NCBI RefSeq assembly: GCF_003268395.1
Contig: NZ_LQXQ01000026.1
Coordinates: 1 to 57,051, forward strand
Reading direction: 5' to 3'
From: Acinetobacter sp. CFCC 10889
GTDB taxonomy: Bacteria > Pseudomonadota > Gammaproteobacteria > Pseudomonadales > Moraxellaceae
DNA length: 57,051 nt
In this document: positions 35,970-44,705 of the stretch, in pieces
Layout of the letters: each line of letters opens with the position of its first letter
Position numbering within the stretch: the stretch's first letter is position 1
Position numbers and translations under genes: made by a program
The notes under the pieces: model-generated
Databases searched by the model: none
The model's input: the letters and a program-made list of their open reading frames with translations, nothing else
Told to the model about the DNA's origin: nothing

Positions 35970-37088
35970 ATGTCATTGTTATTTCAACCGATTCAATTTG
36001 GACAGCTCAAACTTAATAATAAAATTATCATTGCACCAATGTGTCAATATTCTGCCACTGAGCAAGGTGAAGTGACCTATTGGCATGAACAGCAATGGGC
36101 AAATTATGCCTTGTCTGGTGCAGGTTTGTGTATTATTGAGGCGACTGCGGTGCAGGCTCAAGGACGTATTAGTTATGCCGATGTTGGGCTGTGGAATGAT
36201 ATGCAAGGTGCTCAAATTAAGGCGCTGTTGCAAAAAGTAAAGAGTATTTCACCCATGCCTTTTGCAGTGCAGTTAGCGCATGCAGGGCGTAAAGCATCTA
36301 CCGACAAGCCTTGGTTAGGCAAAGGGCAGATTGCACCTGATCACGATTTAGGGTGGCAGACTGTTTCATCTAGTGAAGTGCCATTTAATACAAATGATGT
36401 TGCGCCACATGCATTGACGATAGATGAGATTCAGCAAGTGATTGCTGATTTTGCTGCTGCGGCAAAACGTGCAGTGGATGCAGGTTTTGATTTAATCGAA
36501 GTGCATGCCGCACACGGTTATTTGCTACATCAATTTATGTCGCCATTGTCCAATCAACGTACAGATCAATATGGTGGTTGTTTTGAAAATCGGATTCGTC
36601 TCACTTTGGAAGTATTGAATGCGATGAAAGCTGCTGTGCCTGCTGATTATCCTATCGGGGTACGTATTTCCGCAACAGATTGGATGGGTGAGACTGATGG
36701 TTGGAATTTGGCTGAGAGTGTAGGTCTTGCCAAAGCTTTGCAACAGTTGGGAGCGGTATATATTCATGTGTCTTCAGGTGGTTTACATGCACAACAGCAG
36801 ATTAAACTGGGTGCAAATTATCAAGTGCCTTTTGCTAGTGAAATTAAAAAACATGTGAATATTCCTGTAATTGCGGTAGGGTTGATCACCGAGCCACAAC
36901 AAGCAGAAGATATTTTGCAAAATCAGGAAGCTGATGCGATCGGCTTGGCACGTGCAATTTTGTATGATCCACGTTGGCCTTGGCATGCAGCAGCAGCGTT
37001 GGGTGCAGAAATTGAGATTGCACCACAGTATTTACGTTGTCAGCCACATACGCTCAAAAATCTTTTACTCAGTTTGAGTAAAAAGTAA
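35970..37088 (+). CDS. NADH:flavin oxidoreductase, old yellow enzyme family (YqjM/XenA-type)
   Basis: FMN-dependent ene-reductase of 372 residues in a TIM barrel, reducing activated C=C bonds with NAD(P)H. The YqjM-class motif PMCQYSA is at residues 22-28, followed by HAGRKA, the catalytic-pair region VHAAHGYLLHQFMSPLSNQR and TDQYGGCFENRIRL. The start is the ATG at 35970, with AAGGAAA upstream; an ORF reaching back into pqqU (35922) is a shadow. It follows pqqU by 11 bp and is probably co-transcribed, though no link to PQQ is obvious. Closed by a terminator. Confidence 0.88.
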   Translation: MSLLFQPIQFGQLKLNNKIIIAPMCQYSATEQGEVTYWHEQQWANYALSGAGLCIIEATAVQAQGRISYADVGLWNDMQGAQIKALLQKVKSISPMPFAVQLAHAGRKASTDKPWLGKGQIAPDHDLGWQTVSSSEVPFNTNDVAPHALTIDEIQQVIADFAAAAKRAVDAGFDLIEVHAAHGYLLHQFMSPLSNQRTDQYGGCFENRIRLTLEVLNAMKAAVPADYPIGVRISATDWMGETDGWNLAESVGLAKALQQLGAVYIHVSSGGLHAQQQIKLGANYQVPFASEIKKHVNIPVIAVGLITEPQQAEDILQNQEADAIGLARAILYDPRWPWHAAAALGAEIEIAPQYLRCQPHTLKNLLLSLSKK

Positions 37089-37112
37089 TGCTTTAATGAT
37101 ATTTAAGCTTTT

Positions 37113-37150
37113 GAGAAATATATTTTAGGATATATTTCTCTTTTTATTTT
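37113..37150 (+). terminator. Rho-independent terminator after the OYE gene
   Basis: GAGAAATATAT / ATATATTTCTC, 11 bp, loop TTTAGG, then a T-rich run. Confidence 0.9.
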
Positions 37151-37176
37151 TACCATGCGGAAAAGGATGAACCTAG

Positions 37177-38103
37177 ATGGTATTGTCGGTGCTTTTGCCT
37201 ATTTTTATTTTACTTTTCTTGGGATATTTCAGTGTAAAAATAAACTTAATTCATAAAGAGCAAATTTCAGCACTGAGTGCCTTTGTAATCAAAATTTCTC
37301 TTCCAGCATTATTGCTTGTGGCTTTGGCATCGAAAGATTTACATGAGATTTGGTACCCGAGTTATTTCTTTGTTTATGCTGGTGTATCTTTTCTTTTGTA
37401 TTTGACAGTATTTCTGGCTTTTTATTATTTTTTTAAACATCGATTTAGCCATGCGGCGGTATTTGCCATGGGTGGTGCAATGTCAAATACAGGTTTCATT
37501 GGCACTGCGATTTTAACTTTATTGATGGGAAATCAAGCCACGATTTATATCTCATTAACACTCATCGTAGAAAATGTGATTATTGTAACGATGGTATTGG
37601 CTTTGGCAGAAGTGGGCTTACAACAACAGCAGAATATCGGATTATTACTACGCCAGACATTATTAAAATTATTGAAAAATCCTGTTATTTTGTCAGTTTT
37701 GGTGGGGTTAAGCTGTGCATTTTTTCAGATTCATTTACCTACACAACTGAATCAAGCCTTGGACTTATTAGGTAAAACAGCTTCACCGATTGCACTTTTT
37801 GTGATTGGTGGTGGTTTGGTGGGTTTATCTATTCAGAAAATTGACATGGAAAGTGTATTTTTGGTGTTTGCTAAAATGGTCATCATGCCATTGGCTGTGT
37901 TTACTGGATTATCTTTGATGCCCAATGTCAGTCAGGAAATGTTATATGCTGGTACGATCATTGCGGCTTTGCCAATGCCAGCAGCTTTTATTATTTTTTC
38001 TCAAGCCTACCATGTGGAGGATCAAAAAACTTTAACGTCATTGATGATCAGTACATTTTTAGGTTTTGCGATCATTAGTGGGTTGATTGCATTGTGGTGG
38101 TGA
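37177..38103 (+). CDS. AEC (auxin efflux carrier) family transporter
   Basis: Inner-membrane protein of 308 residues with ten hydrophobic segments in two blocks of five around a short cytoplasmic loop, the AEC layout. Motifs include the N-terminal LLPIFILLFLGYFSVK, the GAMSNTGFIGTAILTLLMG stretch in the first half, and a second-half GTIIAALPMPAAFIIFSQAY. Bacterial AEC members export or import small carboxylates such as malate or malonate; the substrate here cannot be told. Single gene with AAGGA upstream, followed by a MITE-like element. Confidence 0.85.
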   Translation: MVLSVLLPIFILLFLGYFSVKINLIHKEQISALSAFVIKISLPALLLVALASKDLHEIWYPSYFFVYAGVSFLLYLTVFLAFYYFFKHRFSHAAVFAMGGAMSNTGFIGTAILTLLMGNQATIYISLTLIVENVIIVTMVLALAEVGLQQQQNIGLLLRQTLLKLLKNPVILSVLVGLSCAFFQIHLPTQLNQALDLLGKTASPIALFVIGGGLVGLSIQKIDMESVFLVFAKMVIMPLAVFTGLSLMPNVSQEMLYAGTIIAALPMPAAFIIFSQAYHVEDQKTLTSLMISTFLGFAIISGLIALWW

Positions 38104-38143
38104 GAATGATGTGTAAGTGAATGGGCATTAAAAACCTCCATTT

Positions 38144-38340
38144 GGATAATGCCGGTCAGTTAAGCAAAATTATTTGAAAAATTCCTAAAATCTCCCTAAC
38201 CCTGAGCCATATATGGCGTAAGGAAAAATGATTTTTAGTAATCTTGCGTAGCTGAGCTACTCATCCCTCCTTTGGAAAAGGTGAGGAACATGTTCCGCAA
38301 GGGGAGGATTCAAAAAATCCTTAACTGATCAGCATTATCC
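38144..38340. mobile_element. MITE-like element with 21-bp terminal inverted repeats
   Basis: The left end GGATAATGC-CGG-TCAGTTAAG (38144-38164) and the right end (38320-38340, its complement GGATAATGC-TGA-TCAGTTAAG) match at 19 of 21 positions. ATTT flanks both ends (38140-38143 and 38341-38344), a possible 4-bp target duplication. The 197-bp element has no ORF. Its core (38184-38312) is copy C of the window's dispersed repeat: TCTCCCTAACCCTGAGCCAT, ATATGGCGTAAGG, then CATCCCTCC and GTTCCGCAAGGGGAGGATT. Confidence 0.65.
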
Positions 38341-38365
38341 ATTTGGATGTTTCGTATTTTCAATC

Positions 38366-38818
38366 TTAAAAGCTTGGTTTTACCACCACCAAAATCACCA
38401 CAGCGAGTAAAATTAATGTAGGAAACTCATTAAAGAAACGCCAATATTTGTGTGATTTATAATGGGCATTTTCAATCAATTTTTTACGATAATAACCACA
38501 AAGCAAATGGTAAAGTACTAAAATTCCAACTAATCCAACTTTGATATAGAACCACAGTGCTTCATGATAATGTCGAGTTGCATCACCCCAATCCACTAGA
38601 AAATGTGCTGTGATGAGTGTGGCAATCATAGATGGCCACATAATGCCACGATACAGCTTTCGTTCCATGACTTGGAAGCGTTGATGACTGATCGTATCTT
38701 CGCTCATGGCATGGTAAATGTATAAACGTGGGAGATAGAATAATGCAGCAAACCAACACACAACTGCAATAATATGAAGTGCTTTGACCCAAAGGAAAGC
38801 TTCTGAAGGAGCATCCAT
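38366..38818 (-). CDS. hemJ: Protoporphyrinogen oxidase HemJ
   Basis: Integral membrane protein of 150 residues of the HemJ (UPF0093) family, which oxidises protoporphyrinogen IX to protoporphyrin IX in haem synthesis; Acinetobacter uses HemJ in place of HemG or HemY. Four hydrophobic helices are seen with the family motifs LWVKALHIIAVVCWFAALFY then LPRLYIYHA, VMERKLYRGIMWPSM, and YHLLCGYYRKKL. I use the ATG at 38818 over a TTG one codon before it. Single gene, next to fabB. Confidence 0.92.
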   Translation of the reverse strand: MDAPSEAFLWVKALHIIAVVCWFAALFYLPRLYIYHAMSEDTISHQRFQVMERKLYRGIMWPSMIATLITAHFLVDWGDATRHYHEALWFYIKVGLVGILVLYHLLCGYYRKKLIENAHYKSHKYWRFFNEFPTLILLAVVILVVVKPSF

Positions 38819-38890
38819 CAATTTACCCTTGTATAAAGGGCAGTGCGGAAGTGGTTGACCTATTATGGTAATAGATCAACCATTTTCAAA

Positions 38891-40123
38891 TTAGCCTTCC
38901 CATTTCTTGAAAATGAGACAAGCATTAACACCGCCAAAACCGAAACTGTTACTCATGACAGTATTCAATTTTGTGTCACGTTTTTCAAGTACGAGATCAA
39001 AACCTTTTGCACCTTCGTCCAATTCTGTGACATTGATGTTTGGTGCAATAAAGTCATTTTGCATCATCAAAACAGAATAAATCGCTTCTTGTACACCCGC
39101 AGCGCCCAAGCTATGACCTGTCATAGATTTGGTTGAGCTGAATGCAGGGACTTTTCCTTCACCGAAAGCACGTTCCATTGCTTTAAGTTCAGTGATATCG
39201 CCCGCAGGGGTAGAAGTACCATGGGTATTGACATAATCAATGCTGTCTACGCCATGTTGTTTAGCTTCATCTAACGCCATCAAGATACAACGTGTTGCAC
39301 CTTCACCTGATGGTGCAACCATGTCCGCACCGTCAGAGTTAGCAGCATAGCCTACAACTTCTGCAAGGATGTTGGCACCACGTGCTTGAGCATGTTCTAG
39401 TGATTCAAGTACCACGAAACCGCCACCACCAGCAATCACGAAACCATCACGATCGGCAGAATATGGACGTGATGCTGTTTCAGGTGTTTCGTTGTATTTA
39501 GAACACAATGCACCCATCGCATCAAACAATAAGCTTTGTGACCAATGATCTTCTTCACCACCGCCAGCAAGCATTAAATCTTGTTTGCCGAGTTGGATCA
39601 GGTTGTAAGCATAACCGATTGCATCAGCAGAAGTAGCACATGCACTTGTGATCGAGTGAGCGACACCTTGTAATTTAAATGCCACACCAACGTTTGCCGT
39701 GATGGTATTTGACATGTTACGTGGCACAAAGAAAGGACCGACTTTACGAGCACCTTTAGTGTCTAAAAGTTCTTTCATTTCAATCACAGATGCTGTTGAA
39801 CCACCACCTGAACCGCCTGCGATCCCATAACGTGGATTGCCACCTAATTGCTCAGCAGTTAAACCTGCATGCTCAACTGCTGCCAATGCAGAGTTATAAG
39901 CATACATTGCACATACGCCCATGAAACGTTTGAGTTTACGGTCGATGCCATCAAAGTTTTGTTCAGCAGCCGCACTGACGTGACTTTTGAAATTCAGTTC
40001 TTCATAGGTTGCATTATGACGTGTGCCTGAAATTCCATTTTGTAGAGAATGAGTCACATCTTCCAAGGTATTTCCGATACATGAGTTAATACCCATACCC
40101 GTAATCACAACACGACGATTCAT
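38891..40123 (-). CDS. fabB: Beta-ketoacyl-ACP synthase I FabB
   Basis: Fatty-acid elongation enzyme of 410 residues that condenses malonyl-ACP with acyl-ACP and, as FabB, allows unsaturated fatty acid synthesis. Catalytic residues: Cys in SITSACATSADAIGY (about residue 162), His in NTHGTSTPAGD and His in SMTGHSLGAAG. Its length and the N-terminus MNRRVVITGMGINSCIG are those of FabB and not FabF. Single gene with its own promoter. Confidence 0.95.
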   Translation of the reverse strand: MNRRVVITGMGINSCIGNTLEDVTHSLQNGISGTRHNATYEELNFKSHVSAAAEQNFDGIDRKLKRFMGVCAMYAYNSALAAVEHAGLTAEQLGGNPRYGIAGGSGGGSTASVIEMKELLDTKGARKVGPFFVPRNMSNTITANVGVAFKLQGVAHSITSACATSADAIGYAYNLIQLGKQDLMLAGGGEEDHWSQSLLFDAMGALCSKYNETPETASRPYSADRDGFVIAGGGGFVVLESLEHAQARGANILAEVVGYAANSDGADMVAPSGEGATRCILMALDEAKQHGVDSIDYVNTHGTSTPAGDITELKAMERAFGEGKVPAFSSTKSMTGHSLGAAGVQEAIYSVLMMQNDFIAPNINVTELDEGAKGFDLVLEKRDTKLNTVMSNSFGFGGVNACLIFKKWEG

Positions 40124-40228
40124 GCAAAGTCCTTTATTTTAAAATAAGCGATACAATGGGCTCATTTAAGCGTTTTTAGTTTTCGATCGCAATGGCGAAA
40201 GATATAGATTCTACGAGGATTGACTCTA

Positions 40229-40257
40229 TTTACATAATCATCTGACTTTTTGGTCAA
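40229..40257 (-). promoter_or_regulatory. Candidate fabB promoter
   Basis: Minus-strand TTGACC (40257-40252), 17-bp spacer, TGTAAA (40234-40229), about 105 bp before the fabB start. The same stretch contains the inverted repeat GATTGAC / GTCAATC around 40218-40259, which could bind a regulator such as a FabR-like repressor. Confidence 0.4.
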
Positions 40258-40328
40258 TCCTTGGCTACAAGTTGCTTTTACCGTATTTCAAAATAAATGT
40301 GAAAAGTAAAATATTTGCAAAATAAGAC

Positions 40329-40365
40329 AAAGCTGCTCAAATTTATTTTAAAAAAGAGCAGCTTT
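40329..40365 (-). terminator. Hairpin after the yehI-like gene
   Basis: AAAGCTGCTC / GAGCAGCTTT, a perfect 10-bp stem with a 17-base A/T-rich loop, 18 bases past the DUF4132 stop codon. Not followed by a clean T run. Confidence 0.6.
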
Positions 40366-40383
40366 AGGTTAATACTATTTACA

Positions 40384-43300
40384 TTACCACGGAGTTTTCT
40401 TTTCCCACTCAGGGTCAAAGCCTTTGGTTGCAGCTGCGACTTTTAAATAATCCGCATAACTTTCTGCCAACAAAATCGGTGGTACATCTTTGAGTGCCAA
40501 GTCATTGCTGTTCCATGAATAACTGGCTTTATTGGAAAAGCTCAATTCATATAACACCGCAGGAATATTTTCTTCAGGGACATAACTGCCACTGAAAACA
40601 ATCTGTACATGAATGTTTAATTGTTTATATGCTTTGGTATAGCGGTCAAACGAACCACCATCTTCAATGCTGGCACGTTGATAGCCCAATTTGGTAATCA
40701 CACCACGCAGGGTATAGGTATCAGTCAGCCAACCTTTATGATCATTGATTTCAGTGACTTGATCATTGTCCAACTCGGGCACCAAATGCACCATCTGATC
40801 GAACAGGAATTTCACTTTATAATCTTTGAAGTGGCTCAGCCAAGCCTGTGCTTCTTCAGCACCGACAAGTACCGCATGCGAAATCTGAATTTTACTGTCA
40901 GCGTTCAATGCTACTTCGTCATCTTCAAGATTGAGCAAAGTACCATCATCCGCAGGACGGAAACTGATGCGTTCACCATCTGCTTTGACTTCAAGCCATA
41001 CTAAACGTTGTACCAAACGCTTCATGATTGGATGTTCAAACAGATATTCTTGCCATTCAGTTACATTCCACTGACGTTCACTGCACATGGCTTCATACAA
41101 ACGACCTGTTTGCATGTCTACGACTTGCTTAAACTCTTTTTTACTGCTGCTGAATAATGCTTTGGCTTCTTTAATCAAACTTTCATCATCATTTTGACGC
41201 GCAGCAGGTAAGGCTTTGACTTCTTTGCCTTCATCATTTTTCAGGACAAATTTATCTTTATCATCGACAATTGCTGTAAATAAACGTGCGCCATATTGCA
41301 GGTTTAAAATTCCTTGCTCATTCAGTCCTGCGGTTGGAATGGTACGATCTGCCAATTCATCACTTGTCCATTGATTACGCTCTGCAATTTCAGTGACCAA
41401 ATCTGTCGCTAAGGTTTGCACAGAAGCGGTACGATAGCGCCGTGATAAAGACAATAACAGTTGAATAATCAAAGGATCATCACTGACGGACAAAGCAGAA
41501 ATCATCGCTTCAATTTGTGAGCGGCGAGGATAATGTTGCTTCATATAATCTTGCAATTGTTTGACTGCAAAACTGCCTTGCGCAGGAAAGGTCAGTGCCA
41601 ACAAGCCTTTACTTTTAATCGCAGAACCTAAATAAATCGCCAATTGTTGACGTTTAATTTCTTCAATCACTTCTTCAAGGGTAATGGTTGCATAATGTCC
41701 ATAATATTCAGGATATTTATGTCCATAATTTTTATAACTATCACGATAGGATTGCAGGGATTGAGGCGCTTGTTGGGTTGCCACTTCCATTGCTTGTTCT
41801 AAGGTTGGCGATAAAGTGTCTTGTTGAATAAAGCTGTGCAGTAAATGATTGGCAAGTTTCTGCTGACTTTTTTCATCAAGTAACCCAAGATAACGCTGTA
41901 GTAAAGCATTGGCTTTCGGGTCTTTAAGTTTTTCAGCAAGAACCACCCACCAATGGATAATTTCCGCTTGGACTTTTTTACCATTTTGCCATGACATTTC
42001 AGGTAAAGTTTTGGCATCAAACCATGTGAAACTACTTGAAATTTTGGCTTTTAAGCCTTGTTGAGCTTCAGCAAGAAGTACTTTTTCAGACAAATAAGGA
42101 CTGATATCTTGTCCCAATTTTTCCAATGCTGTGAGTAAAGCAGCACGAACAATTTCCTTTTTCTCTTTTTTCAGCAAAGTATTCAGCGGTTTAACAGCTT
42201 CCGGACGTTGCAAACGGGCAAGCCATTCAATCGCAGTCACACGGATTTCCTGTTTCCCTGAGTCCAAGGCTTCAACTGCACGCAGATAAATATCAGGCAA
42301 AGTTTGCAACGCTTGCTGTGCATCGAAACGTAAACGTTTATTTTCGCCCAAGGCATATTCAAGCAAACGTGGAATATATTGCTGTGGAATGCTTGGGAAA
42401 TATTCTAAAATTTTAATCGCTTTGATGGCTTCAAACTGATAATAGGGACTTTTTTCCAAAGACGGGCTTAAACCCAATGCTTCACTGATAAATTCAGGAT
42501 GTTCCGCAAAGAAAGGCCAAATTTTTTCAGGCTCAGTAATATAATCATTTAAATGATTCCAATTGGACATCAACATGCCTTGAGCAATTTGGCGTTCAGT
42601 GTGGGCATAGCTTGTTTCTTTCAAGGCTTGATTGATCTGACGTAAATCAAAAGTGCTGTATTGAGCAGGGGGTAAATCATCAAATATTGATGACCAATGT
42701 GCATCTTTGTCATGGCGGCGGCTCATGTGAATACGTAGCGCATGATGCAGTGAATATTCGGGATAATTGTGTAATTTTTTCTGATGTTGAATGATATCAA
42801 TATCAGATTCAAAAGATTGGCGTGCTGTCTTACCATTGATTTGATTTAACAATTGGTCAATGCTGGCAGGTTTAATATTTTTGAGTCGTTTAAATCTTTT
42901 TTGTGCCCATTCAGATTTATAACTGCTGGTTTTATTGTCTTCAATTTCAGCTTCTGCTGCTTTTTCTGCTTTATCAACTAAGTGTTGACGATTTTGATGC
43001 AAAATTTCAGTAAAACTTTCAGGAATATCCTTTGCAACCAACGGACTAAAACTTGGAATTTCAATGTTTGAATTGTCAACAGAATCATGCACTGCCTTTA
43101 AGCGTTGTACTGCCATTGAAAGCATTTGCTGAACAGATTTTTGCTTTTCATTTTCAAGTGCTTGCTCTAAAACAGCAAGATTATGTTCACCTAAACGTGC
43201 CAAAAGCTCTGCGGCAAAACCACGTTCTTTACTTGAACCATTGACCAAGTAGCTTTGCAGATAATTCTGACTGTCTTCAGCATTGAGTTGACTGAGCAGG

Positions 43301-44220
43301 CTGACTGCCAAATCTCGAATGGTTTTAGAACGTCCAATGGTCAGTTGCACGATCAGTTCAGGAAGTTGCTTTAAAATCGCAGGTTTATGTTTTAAATAAT
43401 CTAAAAATACGGTTTGACCATCAACACTCAAATTTGGAATTTCTTGTTTTAAAATATCAAGATGCTGTTCGATATAGCTATCTGCATCCGATAATTTAAA
43501 AATTAAATCCATACGGTCGGTGTAATAGCTGCTGCAACCGACACGTTCAAACAAAAATAAGGGTAAATGTTGTGCAAGGGTAGGTTCATCTGCCGCCAAA
43601 AGCTGTTCCAACTTGGCTAAAGTCCAATGTTGTTTGATCTGTTTTTTGCTGTCTATTTCATTAAAGCCATGACCTTGTTGTAATGTGACCAAAGCATCAA
43701 CGACGATATAGTGAAACCATACAGGAACAGGCGCATAAAGTTCTTTATAATTTTTTTGTTGGGTAATACTTGCATAGACTTTGCCTAGGCGAATGATTTG
43801 TTCATTGCTTAGGGTATTAAATAAATCATCATTTAATAAATTACGTGATTTGATGGATTGATTTTTTAATTTTTCTTGTGCTTTGCTGTGCTGAATCTGC
43901 GTCCAATACCATTCATAAGTCCCCGGATTGCCGATCAAATCGCTCGCTTTTTCGTCAGGGAATTGGTTCAGTTTGAGTAAAATCTCAGGGTTGTCACCTG
44001 TAAAAATAAACAAGGTGATTGCTTTTTCCAAGCCTTGTTCAACTTCGGACAGGGGTAAAAATACCGATATCACTTTTTTTAATTGATTCTTTTGATTTTC
44101 ATTAAATGCACGAATTTCTTCATCAGTTTCAGCACCTTGTGGTGGTGCTGTGCTTGTATTTTTCTTATCGTCTTTATCGGAGAATAAGGATTCAATCTTG
44201 GACATAAAGTTACTGAACAT
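40384..44220 (-). CDS. yehI: YehI-like DUF4132 protein with HEAT repeats
   Basis: Very large cytosolic protein of 1278 residues. Most of it is alpha-helical, with HEAT-like repeats (IRDLAVSLLSQLNAEDSQNY around 310-330; IRVTAIEWLARLQRPEAVKP around 655-675), and the C-terminal 250 residues match DUF4132 (DSKIQISHAVLVGAEEAQAW then LSHFKDYKVKFLFDQMVHLV). Overall it resembles E. coli YehI (about 1210 residues, DUF4132), whose function is not known. It lies downstream of the yehLMPQ-like genes on the same strand, 485 bp away and separated by a repeat element. Its presence with those four genes in both genera argues that it belongs to the same system. Confidence 0.75.
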   Translation of the reverse strand: MFSNFMSKIESLFSDKDDKKNTSTAPPQGAETDEEIRAFNENQKNQLKKVISVFLPLSEVEQGLEKAITLFIFTGDNPEILLKLNQFPDEKASDLIGNPGTYEWYWTQIQHSKAQEKLKNQSIKSRNLLNDDLFNTLSNEQIIRLGKVYASITQQKNYKELYAPVPVWFHYIVVDALVTLQQGHGFNEIDSKKQIKQHWTLAKLEQLLAADEPTLAQHLPLFLFERVGCSSYYTDRMDLIFKLSDADSYIEQHLDILKQEIPNLSVDGQTVFLDYLKHKPAILKQLPELIVQLTIGRSKTIRDLAVSLLSQLNAEDSQNYLQSYLVNGSSKERGFAAELLARLGEHNLAVLEQALENEKQKSVQQMLSMAVQRLKAVHDSVDNSNIEIPSFSPLVAKDIPESFTEILHQNRQHLVDKAEKAAEAEIEDNKTSSYKSEWAQKRFKRLKNIKPASIDQLLNQINGKTARQSFESDIDIIQHQKKLHNYPEYSLHHALRIHMSRRHDKDAHWSSIFDDLPPAQYSTFDLRQINQALKETSYAHTERQIAQGMLMSNWNHLNDYITEPEKIWPFFAEHPEFISEALGLSPSLEKSPYYQFEAIKAIKILEYFPSIPQQYIPRLLEYALGENKRLRFDAQQALQTLPDIYLRAVEALDSGKQEIRVTAIEWLARLQRPEAVKPLNTLLKKEKKEIVRAALLTALEKLGQDISPYLSEKVLLAEAQQGLKAKISSSFTWFDAKTLPEMSWQNGKKVQAEIIHWWVVLAEKLKDPKANALLQRYLGLLDEKSQQKLANHLLHSFIQQDTLSPTLEQAMEVATQQAPQSLQSYRDSYKNYGHKYPEYYGHYATITLEEVIEEIKRQQLAIYLGSAIKSKGLLALTFPAQGSFAVKQLQDYMKQHYPRRSQIEAMISALSVSDDPLIIQLLLSLSRRYRTASVQTLATDLVTEIAERNQWTSDELADRTIPTAGLNEQGILNLQYGARLFTAIVDDKDKFVLKNDEGKEVKALPAARQNDDESLIKEAKALFSSSKKEFKQVVDMQTGRLYEAMCSERQWNVTEWQEYLFEHPIMKRLVQRLVWLEVKADGERISFRPADDGTLLNLEDDEVALNADSKIQISHAVLVGAEEAQAWLSHFKDYKVKFLFDQMVHLVPELDNDQVTEINDHKGWLTDTYTLRGVITKLGYQRASIEDGGSFDRYTKAYKQLNIHVQIVFSGSYVPEENIPAVLYELSFSNKASYSWNSNDLALKDVPPILLAESYADYLKVAAATKGFDPEWEKKTPW

Positions 44221-44705
44221 TGTAAATTTTCCTTTTCTAAAAAGATGTATTTGTTATTTCAGTTCGGTTGAATGAGATGTATTAAAAAGTATGTTTCTAT
44301 ATTAGGAAAATAAATTAAAATTTGAATAGTGATTTTGTAGTTGTACGACATAACTTGACTTGTTGAAGGTGTTTTATGCCAAACTTAAAAATAATTTAAC
44401 ATTTATATTGAGTTAGCACAGCCTCATATTGTATTAAAAATTTAGATTAATTTGTGTAGGCAATACCCCACTTTTGAGGGATGAGGGATGTGTTCCGCAA
44501 GGTGACAAAAATCCTTTGTTGGGCAAAGGGGATATCCATATCATCCTTGCCCAACATGGCGACATCCATGTCGCCTGACGTGATAGCACACTAGTATGAC
44601 GATTCTTATAGAAAAGTTATCATAAGATAATTTCAAAGATTAGTATTCTTACATCTTCTGTTTGTTTTATAACAGTCCTGATATGTCGTACAGCATATTC
44701 ACCAT
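44221..44705. other. 485-bp gap between yehI-like and yehQ-like genes
   Basis: AT-rich left half probably carries a promoter for the yehI-like gene, which I cannot place exactly. The right half holds repeat copy D. No ORF is convincing. Confidence 0.5.
44466..44580. repeat. Dispersed repeat copy D with two hairpins
   Basis: Shares TGTTCCGCAAGG with copy C. It contains two perfect hairpins: GTTGGGCAA / TTGCCCAAC (about 44518-44554) and GGCGACAT / ATGTCGCC with a two-base loop (about 44558-44575). The first half, CCCCACTTTTGAGGGATGAG, is a degenerate counterpart of the repeat's GGAGGGATGAG block. Confidence 0.5.
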
